From Symsagittifera roscoffensis (Eukaryota > Xenacoelomorpha > Acoela > Convolutidae), in NCBI RefSeq assembly GCF_963678635.1, contig NC_087063.1, forward strand, positions 7,164,386 through 7,228,385: a stretch of DNA of 64,000 nt, written 5' to 3'. Under the pieces are notes generated by a model. It saw nothing but the letters and a program-made list of their open reading frames with translations. It made no database searches and was not told the origin of the DNA. Of the stretch, positions 34,241 through 45,589 are shown one piece after another. Positions within the stretch are counted from its first letter, which is position 1. Each line of letters starts with the position of its first letter. Made by a program: the position numbers and the translations under genes.

Positions 34241-35130
34241 AAACGCTTCCGATCCGGATCAGAAAAATGCATGATAACAGATTCAACAGACAGGTCCAGA
34301 TTTAACTTTGAACGATAGCTTCACTCGGTATGCTTCTAAATCGAATTTCACTAGTGATCTGCCAATCTAACCAGTCTAACTTTCCTTTACAAGAATGTAT
34401 AGAGAAATTATCCAATCCAGGTTGACAAAAAAGACATTGGAAGGTTGAATCAACTATCAGTCAGCTGAATTTCAAAACAATCTTTTCATTCGCAAATCAG
34501 CAAGCTTATGTAATGTTGACACTTCGTTTTGTATTGAAAGCACCAACATGTTGGTGAGAAAGAGTTTAGTTTCTTCTGCCATTTTCATAGTTTTGTACAC
34601 ATATTTAACTAGCAAACTCCCAATAGGCATGCAAACCCAATTTTAAACACCATTTTAGAAAAAAAAAAAGAGAATTATTGTATCCTCGTGGCGTTTTTCA
34701 TGATCATGTGTTTTTTACAATGATTGCAAAAAAAAAAATTGTTAATTTTATTCGTAAAACAATTCGGCTTTTGTAGCAGATAGTCGCTCTAATTAAACCA
34801 ACCTCGTTTTTAGACAAACTTAGTTTTTTTTAAGAAAAAAAACAGGTGGGTTGATTATCCCAACTTTTCCAAATGTCTTCGAAACGCTTTTGACTACAGC
34901 TGCAGTTGAAGACATTTAATTACTTACATCCGTAATAGAAAGCAAGGTAATTCGTACAGAAATTGCAGCTTCAGATCTTTCTAGAAATTTACATTGCAAC
35001 TAAACTGATCGTTTTGGTTTGTTTACTCAATGGCTAAAAAACACTGAGTTATGAGGCTAGCTTACTTACCGGTTTAATGATTAGCTTGATCTAGATGACG
35101 CTATTGTAGACAATATCTTGATGTGTCAAA

Positions 35131-35291
35131 AGTCAAGTAGAACTACCAATTCTAGGCTCATTATGTTAAAAAAAGTATTTTGAAGGGATGTCACCATTCT
35201 TTATATTATCAAAGTCAAGTAGAACTACCAATTCTAGGCTCAATATGTTAAAAAAAGTATTTTGAAGGGATGTCACCATTCTTTATATTAC
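35131..35291. repeat. Tandem duplication of an 82-bp unit
   Basis: AGTCAAGTAGAACTACCAAT begins at 35131 and again at 35213. The two copies differ by about one base (CTCATTATG versus CTCAATATG), so the duplication is recent. It lies about 300 bases downstream of gene B's stop. Confidence 0.95.
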
Positions 35292-35574
35292 CATTAACGA
35301 TACAATTTCTCAAGGCACAAAAACAAAAACATAAGATAAAAATATATTATTATGTTGGATTGATTTCAAATTTCATTGCACCATAAGATATTGCCTAAAA
35401 CTGTTCGAAAACTACAAAGAAGAAAGTTACATAAGAATCTTCTACGTATTTTAAATTTTTATATAAATGACAACTTAATATCAGTTACGAGTAGCTCAAC
35501 AAGCATCTTGAGATGATAAGACTTTTGAACGGTGTATAAATCAAAGCAGCAATTCAAAAGAAGAGATAGATGGT

Positions 35575-37245
35575 CTAATATTTGCTATCCGTCAGACATT
35601 CTTCACTAATCAGATCCTTGAACACCAGAAAAGCATACACGTAAATCTTTTTAGAAGTGCAAAAAACTTTTGGAATGAGATACTGCCGTATAGTACTCGA
35701 GTAGCATGTTGGTAGAGGGCTCAAACGTATGCTCTCTTTAACTGCCCATCCCCCTCCACTTTTACTCAAAATCTTTGCTAGATTCGATTCCTTGGACCAC
35801 AATATCACATATACACCTGTGGTACTTTTCAAATCCAATTCTCCGCAAGATATACAGTCTATGAAGTTCAAATGGTGAACAGAAAAGGGTATGATGTCCA
35901 CATCAGAATGTATTGGGCACCTCTCGACGACTATAACATCCTTTTTATCAGCTTCAAAATAAACAAAACGGTCAATAAAAGAATGTAGCATGTTAGTCGG
36001 TTTACTTGCGCATGGTATTTTGAATAGAGCCATTGTAGATCTGAGAGTTTTGTCTGAAGCGTCCCAAAAAACCCACTCAACGTTTTTCCCGACAACAAAC
36101 GGAGTAAGATAATGTGGCATTGAAGGGTAACTTACGTCTATTTTCTTCATCTTAGTACCGTCGTTAGCCCAAAGAATACAGACAGATTTGTCGACAAATA
36201 AGAGCAGAATCCACCAGCCACTGATGCAATAGACATACTCGACAGAATTTAGACCTAAATTAGTCACAATATTTGCATTCACAAGATTCGCACCTGAGTC
36301 AATGACACATTTCTGAATACTATAACCATTAGGTTGAATTTCGATTTCGATTGCTAAATCATCATCATCACGAAGGTTAAAGAGGTACCGGCGCTTTTTA
36401 TATTTAGTTGAGCCGGCGTTGCAAGAAACAACGCTCTTCTTTTTTTCCTCGCAGGCACTTTCAAATTGCACTTTGATCTTATCAAGAAACTTTTCAAAAT
36501 CAGCGTCTAAACTTCCAATGTCTGCAATTTCATTCACACCATCAAAATTCAAGGCTTCGATTTGTTTTTGCAAACTTGAACATATTTCAATTTGTACCAA
36601 AGTCCGCGGAAAACTTTCAACCATCACGCCTTCTGAGCTTTGCAGTAAGTTTCTCAAATCCCTCTGCAGATCAACTACTTTCTTAACATGAGCATCGACG
36701 TACTCTTCGGAATTTTCCACACCAATCAACTTGCTTCGGATTTCGAGAACAATCTTTGTTTTACTTTCCTCTATTTTCTGTTCAACATAGTCAATCAATT
36801 TCTCGGCATCTTCTCTGCGACTCACTAGAGTAGCCGAGACCAATTCTTTCTTAGCTCGCGCTGGTTTCTCGTTCAACTCCCATTGTGTTAGAGCTTCAAA
36901 TACTTTCGCTCTGACTTCCGAAGCTTTCTTTTTCAGAGGCTCGAACTCATGCTTGATGTGGTCTCTCAGACACTTAACACAACACAACTTTTTGCACGTT
37001 TTACAGAACTCAGAGCATAATTGCTTATGATCTTTACAGACAGATGGTTCGAATCCTCGGTTGTCATTAATTTTGTGACTCTTTTTGATATGAGATATCA
37101 CGCATCCGTCACAGAACACTGCTAAAGGTGGGATTGGGTCAGTTACTGCATCTGAACATGTGACACATTTGAACATGTTATCGAATGGGATTACATCTTC
37201 GCAATTGCTACACATCAAATTTGTTTCTATATTTTTGGACGCCAT
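35575..37245 (-). CDS. RING-less double B-box / coiled-coil protein B
   Basis: 556 residues, single exon, ATG 37243-37245, TAG 35575-35577. Module 1 ligands are C12, C15, C27, C30, C45, C48, H52 and H57. B-box2 has C70, H73, C81, C84, C89, C92, H96 and H99. It has the same coiled-coil and C-terminal domain as A, with WVFWDASDKTLRS and C-x-SKPTNM retained. From about residue 64 to 155 it is almost identical to A and C, also at silent sites, whereas the first 50 residues and the C-terminal half differ much more. It ends with a different, shorter tail. Function is unknown, as for A. Confidence 0.9.
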   Translation of the reverse strand: MASKNIETNLMCSNCEDVIPFDNMFKCVTCSDAVTDPIPPLAVFCDGCVISHIKKSHKINDNRGFEPSVCKDHKQLCSEFCKTCKKLCCVKCLRDHIKHEFEPLKKKASEVRAKVFEALTQWELNEKPARAKKELVSATLVSRREDAEKLIDYVEQKIEESKTKIVLEIRSKLIGVENSEEYVDAHVKKVVDLQRDLRNLLQSSEGVMVESFPRTLVQIEICSSLQKQIEALNFDGVNEIADIGSLDADFEKFLDKIKVQFESACEEKKKSVVSCNAGSTKYKKRRYLFNLRDDDDLAIEIEIQPNGYSIQKCVIDSGANLVNANIVTNLGLNSVEYVYCISGWWILLLFVDKSVCILWANDGTKMKKIDVSYPSMPHYLTPFVVGKNVEWVFWDASDKTLRSTMALFKIPCASKPTNMLHSFIDRFVYFEADKKDVIVVERCPIHSDVDIIPFSVHHLNFIDCISCGELDLKSTTGVYVILWSKESNLAKILSKSGGGWAVKESIRLSPLPTCYSSTIRQYLIPKVFCTSKKIYVYAFLVFKDLISEECLTDSKY

Positions 37246-37246
37246 T

Positions 37247-37380
37247 TCAAGTAACTTTCATTTACAACTGAAATGAATTTTAAAAAAGTCAAAAAATTTT
37301 AAATTTTTCGATGCGCGAGCCTTTAATTCAATGCTGCAACAAGGAATTTTTTAAACGAATAGAATAAAGCTGTTTTATAC
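37247..37380 (-). promoter_or_regulatory. Upstream region of gene B: TATA box, acceptor-like site, 5-codon uORF
   Basis: TATAAAA (37373-37379) in the context CAGTATAAAACAGC resembles the TATA site of gene C. An ATTTCAG acceptor-like site lies at 37268-37274. A tiny uORF (ATG 37259-37261 to TGA 37247-37249, four residues) ends one base before the main ATG. These positions fit a promoter and short leader, but no transcript evidence is available. Confidence 0.5.
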
Positions 37381-38682
37381 TGCAAGATTTCAAACGGCAA
37401 GTTTTAAGTGCAAGAGGATTTAATTCAATATTGAAGCCGGCTATTTAAATTTATATGATTTTAAGCTTTTTGTAAGCTTCCATTAAAATAAACTACTTCC
37501 GATCACAATCCTCCTGCTGAATATGCGGATTACAGCGCACAAAATGATATATTCGATGCACGTTACTTAACGATGAAGTTCCCGATTACACTTGTTGTCT
37601 TATCGACAATTGACCTTCCATCACTAGTCAAAGGCTGCCTATTGGAGATATTATTTATTATTAGATATACCATTTATTAAAGCAACAACAAGTGACCCAA
37701 AATATTGACATCAGAATCGTCGGAAAAGTGCCATTAACACAATTTGTTCTCAAACCTCTCAAAGCCCCTTGATTTTCAAAAACAATTTATCTTCGAGATT
37801 TTTCTACCAAAACGAGCTATTCATAAAACCTAGAGACCGCTAGAAAAACATCAATGAACTGTGTAAAAATGAAAACTGTAAAAAAATGTTGTTTCAAGAA
37901 ACTTTTTTAACCTCCGTTCAATGTTTGGCGGTAATTATGTGGTATTTTACGTTTGCCAAGAAAATATTCAATTTAGCCTAACTCCTTTTGAAAAACAGTT
38001 ATTGGCATAACTAAAATTTAACCGTAATTTTACAGGCTGTGTTGTTAAGGAAAAGGTACCAAACATTTCTCGAACTCCGTCAAATGTTTCTCAAACTTCG
38101 TCAAATTTAAGACACAAAGAGATAAATTTAAAGGTGCTTGGAACCTTGAAGAAATTTATCAGTATGAAAAACATAATTTACAGCTCAACACTTGATATGT
38201 AATCGAGAAATAAAAAAACAGGTGCTAGCAGGCTTCAAAAAATCTTCGGGCAGGAACTTCTCATTTTTAAGAAAATCATATGACAATTTTATCGCCAGCG
38301 TCATATAAACCCTTTGAAAACCTTAAGCGTCATTTCATCCAAAAATTATACGGGAAAATGCCAAATAAGTCCGGAAAATGCCAAATAAAAAAAATCTGGG
38401 TCGCCGATTCCTGCAAAAGCTTTGAGCCACATAAAACATTTAACTTTTTAATAGCTGAGTTGATAACTCCAGTAACCTAAAATTGAAATAGGAAGAGAAG
38501 AAACAGAAGACACTGGAGCTGTTTTTCTTCATGCAATCTGCATGTGTACTATGGTTCCTGTCAAAGTAGAATTGTTTTGCGCAAGATGTAAAATTTTTTA
38601 AAACCCAATCAATAATAAACGCAGTTGTCTTCGATCTTTTTCGTCGGTATCAAAAAAAATTCAAGTTTGGTGAAAACAACAT

Positions 38683-39147
38683 GGGGCCTAGGAAATTAGA
38701 CGATAAGCAAATTAGACGGATGCTACAAAAACGAAATTAGACGGAATTTATTTTTTACAGATCTGGCATTTTAGACGAAAAAGCTATGAAAAGGAAAGGG
38801 CCAACAAAAATTTTTCTTAAAAGTCAAATTTCACAAATACAAAAAGAACATAAAATGTCAAAACCTACCAAAAAAATAGTTTAAATGAGCATAAAATGTC
38901 AAATTTGAATATTACAAGAGAGTTTTGAATTGAATAAATTATGCATGATTGACTTGTAAAATTTTTGGCCACCGAAATTGAACTATTGTCTACAAACAAT
39001 TTTATTTTTCTAACGCAATTTGTGTGCAAACCAAGTTAATTTCTCTCACTTTCGTCTATTTTCTCACAATTGCAGTTTTGCAAAACCGTCTAATTTCCTT
39101 TTAAGTACCTCCGTCTAATTTGCTTATCGTCTAATTTCTCAACCCCC
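38683..39147. mobile_element. 465-bp MITE with subterminal repeats and 9-bp target duplication
   Basis: Ends are GGGGCCTAG and (reverse complement) GGGGGTTGA, each followed by GAAATTAGACGATAAGC and AAATTAGACGGA. The direct repeat AAACAACAT flanks it at 38674-38682 and 39148-39156. The AAATTAGACGGA motif repeats inside each end. There is no ORF. An 8- or 9-bp duplication fits hAT or Mutator-like parents; the parent element is not in the window. Confidence 0.85.
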
Positions 39148-39802
39148 AAACAACATGTTTACTTTCTTATCTACAACAAAAAATATTCTATAAAACAAAT
39201 TGTTTCACCAGCCGGAAAAAGAAACATTGTTCAAAGTGTAGTTATATAATTACAAAGTATCAGCGATTTCTGTACTGTAATTACGCAAAGTGATGAGGCT
39301 TTCTATCGATACATAGTTTCCATAGTTTAAGGTCGAAATGTTTCGACGACACCACTTCTAGAATGCAGCCTTGTGATAAAGAAAGGGAAAAGTTTCTCGT
39401 AACGGTTAAAAAAAAACAATTTCGAAAAAATCGATCTATTTACGATTTAAAGACAAAAATTAGTCATATTATTATAAAATTTTAGATTAACGTAGCAAGC
39501 ACAGCTGCAAATCAGAAAAATTAAATAAGCTCTTCGGTAGATTAAAAACTGAGTCGCGCCAAGAAAAACCTAATTTTCAGTTATATATGCAAGCCATCAC
39601 TGAAAGTCTAGAAATACCAAAAAAAACTAAGCATAATATCATTTCACAAAAACATTGGAACAAACAAAACCATGTATTTGAACTCGAGACAATATTTCAA
39701 AACGTTTATGTCCCACGAAGCTCAATCAATAATAAGATAATTACAATACACAATTGCAATTCCTCATTGACCATCTTTTAGTTACTTCATAACAGTCTTA
39801 GG

Positions 39803-39960
39803 CAGGGGCGGATCTAGGATTTGCTCGAGGGGGGGGGGGGTTGTATTTTTATATTTTCAAAAAATTTTCCAAAACTTTGACGACCTTTTTTTTAGGTCGA
39901 CCAAATTGATTTTTCGAGCTGTCCCAAAGCAGTGTTTTGCCCCTAGACTGCTAGATGATT
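39803..39960 (+). mobile_element. Possible hAT-like MITE end
   Basis: CAGGGGCGGATCTAGG followed by a 12-G run is a terminal motif often seen on hAT-type non-autonomous elements in invertebrates. A possible opposite end GCCCCTAG occurs at about 39940. No target duplication was confirmed. Confidence 0.35.
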
Positions 39961-39964
39961 CAAC

Positions 39965-40345
39965 CTAGTTAGGAAATCTAGTGCAACATGTTTCGAATTT
40001 GAAATTTCTATTGCGCCAATCAAAGTCATATTCTCGGAGTCGGTGCGGCCCTGTGTATCGATCTCGCAATTGCTCCAAAGCTTGTTCGAGATCTTTTCGC
40101 GCAAGTTCTTCAAGATTTGAATAGAGTTCGAGCGCTTTTCCGCTTTTCCATCTAGATGGATGTTTAAATTTTGAGCTCGTAAACATTGAGCCATTGATGT
40201 TGAGCTCTACGTAAAAATTCTTTGCTTCTGGTATGCGGGCACCAATGATTTTACCTCGTAAGAGTCCTTCGAAAAACAAGTCTTCGTCATTTTCTGCAGT
40301 AACTGCTGAGAATGAAACACATGGTGGACAACCTCTTATCCTCTT
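39965..40345 (-). CDS. Unidentified coding-like exon
   Basis: The frame is open from 40345 to a TAG at 39965-39967 without an early ATG, so it would be a 3' exon. Candidate acceptors are CATTCTCAG (exon from 40305) and TTACTGCAG (exon from 40293). The product reads DLFFEGLLRGKIIGARIPEA, then FYVELNING, then a helical charged region LEELARKDLEQALEQLRDRY. The mixed hydrophobic/charged pattern looks like real protein, perhaps a C2-like strand pair followed by a coiled coil, but I recognise no family. No 5' exon was found. Confidence 0.4.
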   Translation of the reverse strand, partial: KRIRGCPPCVSFSAVTAENDEDLFFEGLLRGKIIGARIPEAKNFYVELNINGSMFTSSKFKHPSRWKSGKALELYSNLEELARKDLEQALEQLRDRYTGPHRLREYDFDWRNRNFKFETCCTRFPN

Positions 40346-42030
40346 TTAAAAAATCAATTAATTAGAAAGTCTTGGGAGTGGTCAACTTATAAATCAATTA
40401 TATAATCAATTTACCGTAACTGTAATTATATTAAGATCATCTAGCCTAAAAAAAGCGAAGTTTGAACTTATCAACTCACCATGTTGGGTCTTGCTAAAAC
40501 ATTTTTGTTGATTATTGTACACTAGAGGAAATGCGTTTTGCTTTACTGACCATTTTATTAAATCGGTGTTTCTCTCTCAATAGAGACCCAGCTTAAGTTT
40601 AAAAAACGTTACGTCGGAGATTATGAAATCGGTTATAACCAAGTCTTATCTACGATCATCTTTTTCAGTTATCAACGGGACAATATTCGTCATACTGCAA
40701 ACTCAAGAGCACAGTCTTCAATATCTCTTAAATATCTCGAAAGGTGAACCTTTGAAGCCGAAACTAAATATAAATATAATGGGTATTGAAAAAAATACTG
40801 CTAAAACTTTTCAAGACAATAGAACTTCAAACTAGAGAGTGCGGCCTTTCAAAAAGATAATCAAATGTTGCTTCCAAAAATTAAATTTTTGGTTATCTCA
40901 CGCATCTGATTTTTTTAAACACACAAAACAGGCAAAGCGACATTTTGAACACACAAAATATATACCAGTATTGAGGCATAAGAAATGGACTAAAAATGCA
41001 ATAAATTTCTTCCTCTTCCTCAAATTTTGAAATATGTAGCACGTTTGAAAGATAGATTCAATCTAATACCGCAAGGATTCATGAAAGCAGTTTACTTGAA
41101 CCCATGGTTCCAATGACCCATAATTTTAAGATCTATTTTTTTTAATTCAGACGAATATTTTTAAATACCGAACAATTTCGAATCAAATTACTGAGGCCCA
41201 GACAAATTAGCTCAGGGAAAAAAGTTTTATTTAGAAGGACTGAAAACAATTCTATTGAAAATTTTCCTTAAAAATTTTTTCAAAATCATTCAAAATCTGA
41301 AAACTAATTTTCTACTAAATTAAATCTGTAAATCAATTTTTGATTGGTTCAAACCAAGCAGTGAAAAGAATATTTATAACAAAGCTTAAAAAACATTTCT
41401 AAAATAAGATTCATCGGATAGAATCATAGTTTCCAAAGTTTACCAGGCAAAGCAGAACTTCGCAAAGAGGTACAAAAATTGGCAAACGAACGCTTAAAAA
41501 CTGAAGAAAACCTAAACTAGATGAGATAAAACTTGCTCCACAGTAATCTAGCCTACCGCTTCCAGACTTAGTCTAACGTTGACACAAATGAGAAATCGGC
41601 TCTTGATGTTTCTAATCACTAGCCAATATCAAAACGGATCAATAACATGATATTGGACTGCTATGCTATGCAGCAAAAGTGTCAAAGAAGAACACTAATT
41701 TATGTCAGTTGGTTTGGGGTTGACTCATAATAGAACAAGCAATTGGTTTTTCAAAAACATGATTCAAATTTGAACAGATATAATCGAGAATTTCTTGTAA
41801 GAAATCAATCACTCATATAATCACAGAAAAAAACTTTAGGAAATTTTGGTAGAATTAAAAACAGTAAGAAAAGAATTCGACAGAAGCAAGGCAGGCTGAC
41901 CTCCAGCGCCAAAAATCTACCAAAAACTTAAATCATCGAACAAATTTAGCTTGGAAGAACTCTTAACGTGCACCCAATACACATGCAACCAATACAATAA
42001 CCATGCTATAACTTAGCAGTTGATATCCTA

Positions 42031-42905
42031 CATTACGAGGCCAAAGAGTGCACTAGATAGTCGCACAATTTTGTGTTTGCATGTTCCTGGATTCCAGAGA
42101 AAAGTCTTTAAACATGTTGAAATTTAGTCGGAAAATCGAAGAAAATGAAACCACAAAAGAAGAACAAAGGGAGCGTGTCCTTGTTGCGGAATCCGCTTAC
42201 AATTCAAAAAATACACAGTTTGGCCTCGTTTTGTAAAAGAAATGCTTACAATTTTATCCATTTCTGAAAGTTTTGTAGCAGGTTGCACCGCCCTTGCTTA
42301 CCGCAAGTGAAAAAAAAATTCAATTTACATAAGACTTCATTGATTCATGTGAAAAAAAACAGTCCAGGCCGGATTCGAATTCCAGACCTTCGTCGTAAGT
42401 GAACAATTTAAAACAGAGGCAAAAAGGAGCTTTGCGGAAGATGCGAAAAAAAGTAAGCATCGCAATGCAAGATAGAGAAAAAAATTGAGACGTAAACAAC
42501 AAATAATCGAAAAAAAATATAAATGTTGAAAAAGAATTCAAGCAGGCCATACATTTTTTTAACATTTAAACTGGTATGAACATTTTTTTTCATTCAGAGC
42601 GCTTTAAATCTGCGTATTTTTTAAATAACTTTGGGTCTAAATTTTTACAAAAAGTATTGGCATGTATAAATGGTATAAAATAATGGTGAGTCTGATGTTT
42701 TATCATTACAAAACCAAACTGTGCATTTTGTGAATTGTAAGCGGATTCGGCAACAAGTACGCTCCCTTAGTTCTTCTTTTGTTCGTGAATTTCCTTCAAT
42801 CGTTCCGACAAAATTTTTAACATAATTAAAGACTTGTCTCTGGAATCCAGGAACATTCAGACACAAAATGTGCGCCTATCCAGTGCACAGTTTGGCCTCG
42901 TAATG
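42031..42905. mobile_element. 875-bp element with about 190-bp terminal inverted repeats
   Basis: Left CATTACGAGGCCAAA...GTGCACT...GATAG...CGCAC, then TGTTCCTGGATTCCAGAGA and GCGGAATCCGCTTACAATTC, is repeated in reverse complement on the right up to CGTAATG at 42905. Inside is a SINE (42265-42420). Isolated copies of the same end (CACAGTTTGGCCTCG-type) occur near 19865 and 21000. No transposase or clear target duplication was seen. Confidence 0.75.
42265..42420 (-). repeat. SINE inserted in the inverted-repeat element
   Basis: CCCTTGCTTACCGCAAG (body hairpin) is followed at 42365-42385 by a B-box-like ATTCGAATCC on the minus strand, in the same arrangement as the copy at 60815. It lies between the terminal repeats of the 42031-42905 element, so it inserted later. 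Confidence 0.5.
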
Positions 42906-43442
42906 ATGGTGGTTGGGTCGATGAAGAGGTAGATTTGTGTTGCGATGGATCTCAACAAAAAAAGCTGAGTAACAACCCTACACCCGAACAAACAATAAAT
43001 CGAACAAAAAGCTTCGGAACTGTAATTCAGCATGGACGAGTGGAGAAGTTTAGATTCGGTGGTTTAGTAATTCCAAATCAGGTACCCGAACAAATGTCAG
43101 ATGTGTTGTGAGACGTATTCTATTAATCTGCTTTCAGACGTATTTATAGTTGCAAGAAAAAGGCGCTCTGAGAAAACAACTCAACATTTTCTTACAAAAC
43201 TGTGTTAATGAAGTATAGTATTCACATATTATCATTCATAAAATATCTCAAACCATGTAATATTTTTTTCACTATGTACATAACAAAATTTTAATTTACG
43301 TCGATTTTCATCACTTTGGTCTATGAAATTACTATTAACGCCACAAAGATATCAGAAGAAAGAATTTTTTTTAAATATCCCAATTAAAGCGATTGGAAAA
43401 GAGGTTAATGATTTAATTAGTGGGAAACTCGTACTTCAAATA

Positions 43443-45092
43443 TCAATAGACAGGATATCGAAAAGCATACACGCTAATTCTTTCTGAATTGCAATATACT
43501 TTTGGAAAAAGACTTAGCAGTAGGGTCCTCGAGAAGCATGCCGCAGGACCCCAATGTATGTTCTCTCTAACTATCCATTCCACTCCACTTCTTCTGAAAA
43601 TCTTTGAAACACTCGATTCATTGGACCACAATATCAGATATAGATCTCTGCAAGATATACAGTCTATGCTGTTCAACTGGTGAACAGAAGAGGGTATGAT
43701 TTTTACAACAGGATCTATAGGCAACCTCTGGACAACTATAACATCCTTTTTATCAGCCTCAAAGTACACAAAATCGTCTTCAATAAGTGTATGTAGCATG
43801 TTAGTCGGTTTACTTGAGCATGGTATTCTGAATGAATCTATTGTAGACCCAAGAATTTTGTCTGAAGCGTCCCAAAAAACCCACTGAACTTTTTTCTTGA
43901 AAATAAAGGGTGTAAGATAATTTGGCATAGATGGGTAATTGACGTCTATATGATTCATCTTAGTGCCGTCGTTAGCCCGAAGAATACTAGCAGATTGGAC
44001 ATCAAATAAGATCAGAATCCACCAGCCAGATATGCAAAAAACATATTCGACATCAGACCCAATCATACCTAATTGATTAATAATAACTTTGTCATTGACT
44101 ATATTAGCACCTGTGTCAATGAAAATTCTCTGAATTTTATAACCTTTTGGCTTAATTACGACTTCTATCACTGAACAAACGTCATCATCAAGGTTAAAGA
44201 AGAAGCGCTCATTAATTTTAGTTGAACCGGCGGAGCGAGAACAATTGTTCCAGAGAACAACGCTCTTCTTTGCCTCGCAGGCCTTCTCAAATTGCATTTT
44301 GATTTCAACAAGAAACTTTTCGAAATCAGCGTCTAAACTTCCAGTTTCTGCAATTTCACTCACACCATCAAAGTGCAAGCCTTCGATTTTTCTGTGCGAA
44401 TTAGAGCAAAGTTCGATCTTTGCAGAACTCTCCGTAAAACTTTCAATCATTGCACCTTCTGAGCTTTGGAGCACATTTCTCAGATCTTGCTGCAGAGCAA
44501 TTACATCCTTGATGTGAGCTTCAATGTCTTTTTCAGAGCTTTCCATGCCAGTCAACTTGCTTCGGATTTCGTGAACAACCTTTACTTTGATTTTTTCTAT
44601 TTGATTTTGAACATACTCAATCAATTTTTCAGCATCTTCCCTGCGACTCGCTAGAGTAGCCGACACTAATTCTTTCTTTGCTCGTGCCGGTTTCTCGTTC
44701 AACTCCCATTGTGTGAGAGCTTCAAATACTTTCGCTCTGACTTCCGAAGCTTTCTTTTTCAGAGGCTCAAACTCATGCTTGATGTGGTCTCTCAGACACT
44801 TAACACAACACAACTTTTCGCACGTTTTGCAGAATTCAGAGCATAATTGCTTATGATTTTTGCAGACAGATGGTTCGAATCCTCTATTGTCAGCAATTTG
44901 GTGGTTCTTTTTGATATGGTACGTCACACATCCGTCACAAAAGTATTCTAAAGGTTCGGCTGGGTCAGTTATCGTATCTGAACACGTTACACATTTGAAG
45001 ATGTTTTCAACGGGAAAGGCATCCTCGCAGTTGGTGCACGCGGAGCCTGATTCTGTAGCTGAAGACTCGGCACTCGTAGAAGCTGACGCCAT
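43443..45092 (-). CDS. RING-less double B-box / coiled-coil protein C
   Basis: 549 residues, single exon, ATG 45090-45092, TGA 43443-43445. Zinc ligands are placed as in A (C19, C22, C34, C37, C52, C55, H59, H64; then C77, H80, C88, C91, C96, C99, H103, H106). The first 270 residues differ from A at few positions, and the noncoding leader is shared too, so A and C are a recent duplicate pair. The C-terminal domain keeps WVFWDASDKILGS and C-x-SKPTNM but has many substitutions and a shorter end. Function is unknown; the family pattern suggests protein binding through the C-terminal domain. Confidence 0.9.
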   Translation of the reverse strand: MASASTSAESSATESGSACTNCEDAFPVENIFKCVTCSDTITDPAEPLEYFCDGCVTYHIKKNHQIADNRGFEPSVCKNHKQLCSEFCKTCEKLCCVKCLRDHIKHEFEPLKKKASEVRAKVFEALTQWELNEKPARAKKELVSATLASRREDAEKLIEYVQNQIEKIKVKVVHEIRSKLTGMESSEKDIEAHIKDVIALQQDLRNVLQSSEGAMIESFTESSAKIELCSNSHRKIEGLHFDGVSEIAETGSLDADFEKFLVEIKMQFEKACEAKKSVVLWNNCSRSAGSTKINERFFFNLDDDVCSVIEVVIKPKGYKIQRIFIDTGANIVNDKVIINQLGMIGSDVEYVFCISGWWILILFDVQSASILRANDGTKMNHIDVNYPSMPNYLTPFIFKKKVQWVFWDASDKILGSTIDSFRIPCSSKPTNMLHTLIEDDFVYFEADKKDVIVVQRLPIDPVVKIIPSSVHQLNSIDCISCRDLYLILWSNESSVSKIFRRSGVEWIVRENIHWGPAACFSRTLLLSLFPKVYCNSERISVYAFRYPVY

Positions 45093-45202
45093 TTAATAGC
45101 ACGTTTCAGAATTTGAAAGTAATAACCAAGTTAGCAAGTTTACTTTTAACCGGTTTTTTCGAGCAACAAAGAAACTTATTGTTTAAAAATATTATGGTTA
45201 AG

Positions 45203-45330
45203 CTGTGCAAATAAGTGTAAAACTTTCAAATTAATAAAATTGAACCGTCGCCGTCTTCTGACAGAAACTAAATTCAACGCGTACCTGAATGTTATGTTCT
45301 GAAAATTTATGCTAGCGCTTTTATACTGTT
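45203..45330 (-). promoter_or_regulatory. Promoter and probable 5'UTR intron of gene C
   Basis: TATAAAA at 45319-45325 (context CAGTATAAAAGCGC) lies about 35 bases upstream of a conserved ATTCAG|GTACGCG donor (45284). A TTTGCACAG|CTTA acceptor (45203-45204) gives an 82-bp intron. Donor, acceptor and parts of the intron are shared with gene A. Confidence 0.55.
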
Positions 45331-45589
45331 CTTTTAGAAGAACAAAAAGTGATACATATAAATGTTTATAACCAAAACCAAATAATATAATTGCGTGACT
45401 GAAAAACGGCGTAACTATTTTCATTTTATTGCTCTTCTTTCCGGTATTATTTGATAAACTAACTTCGCCGGCGTGCTAAGCGAAATTAATGACTTCCCGA
45501 ATACTACTATGATCTTTAAACACTAACATAATAACAAAACTCTTCGATTCGCTCAATTGAACTAACGATAGACGCTACTCGTCACACTT

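Larger units (their letters stand above)
32311..35574. other. Spacer between genes A and B
   Basis: It contains a GC-richer retroelement-like stretch (33110-34240), an 82-bp tandem duplication (35131-35291) and AT-rich filler. No intact gene was seen. Confidence 0.6.
37381..43442. other. Spacer between genes B and C
   Basis: It holds a MITE with target duplication (38683-39147), a hAT-like end motif (39803-39840), an unidentified coding-like exon (39965-40345) and a long inverted-repeat element (42031-42905) with a SINE inside. The rest is AT-rich without recognisable genes. Confidence 0.6.
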
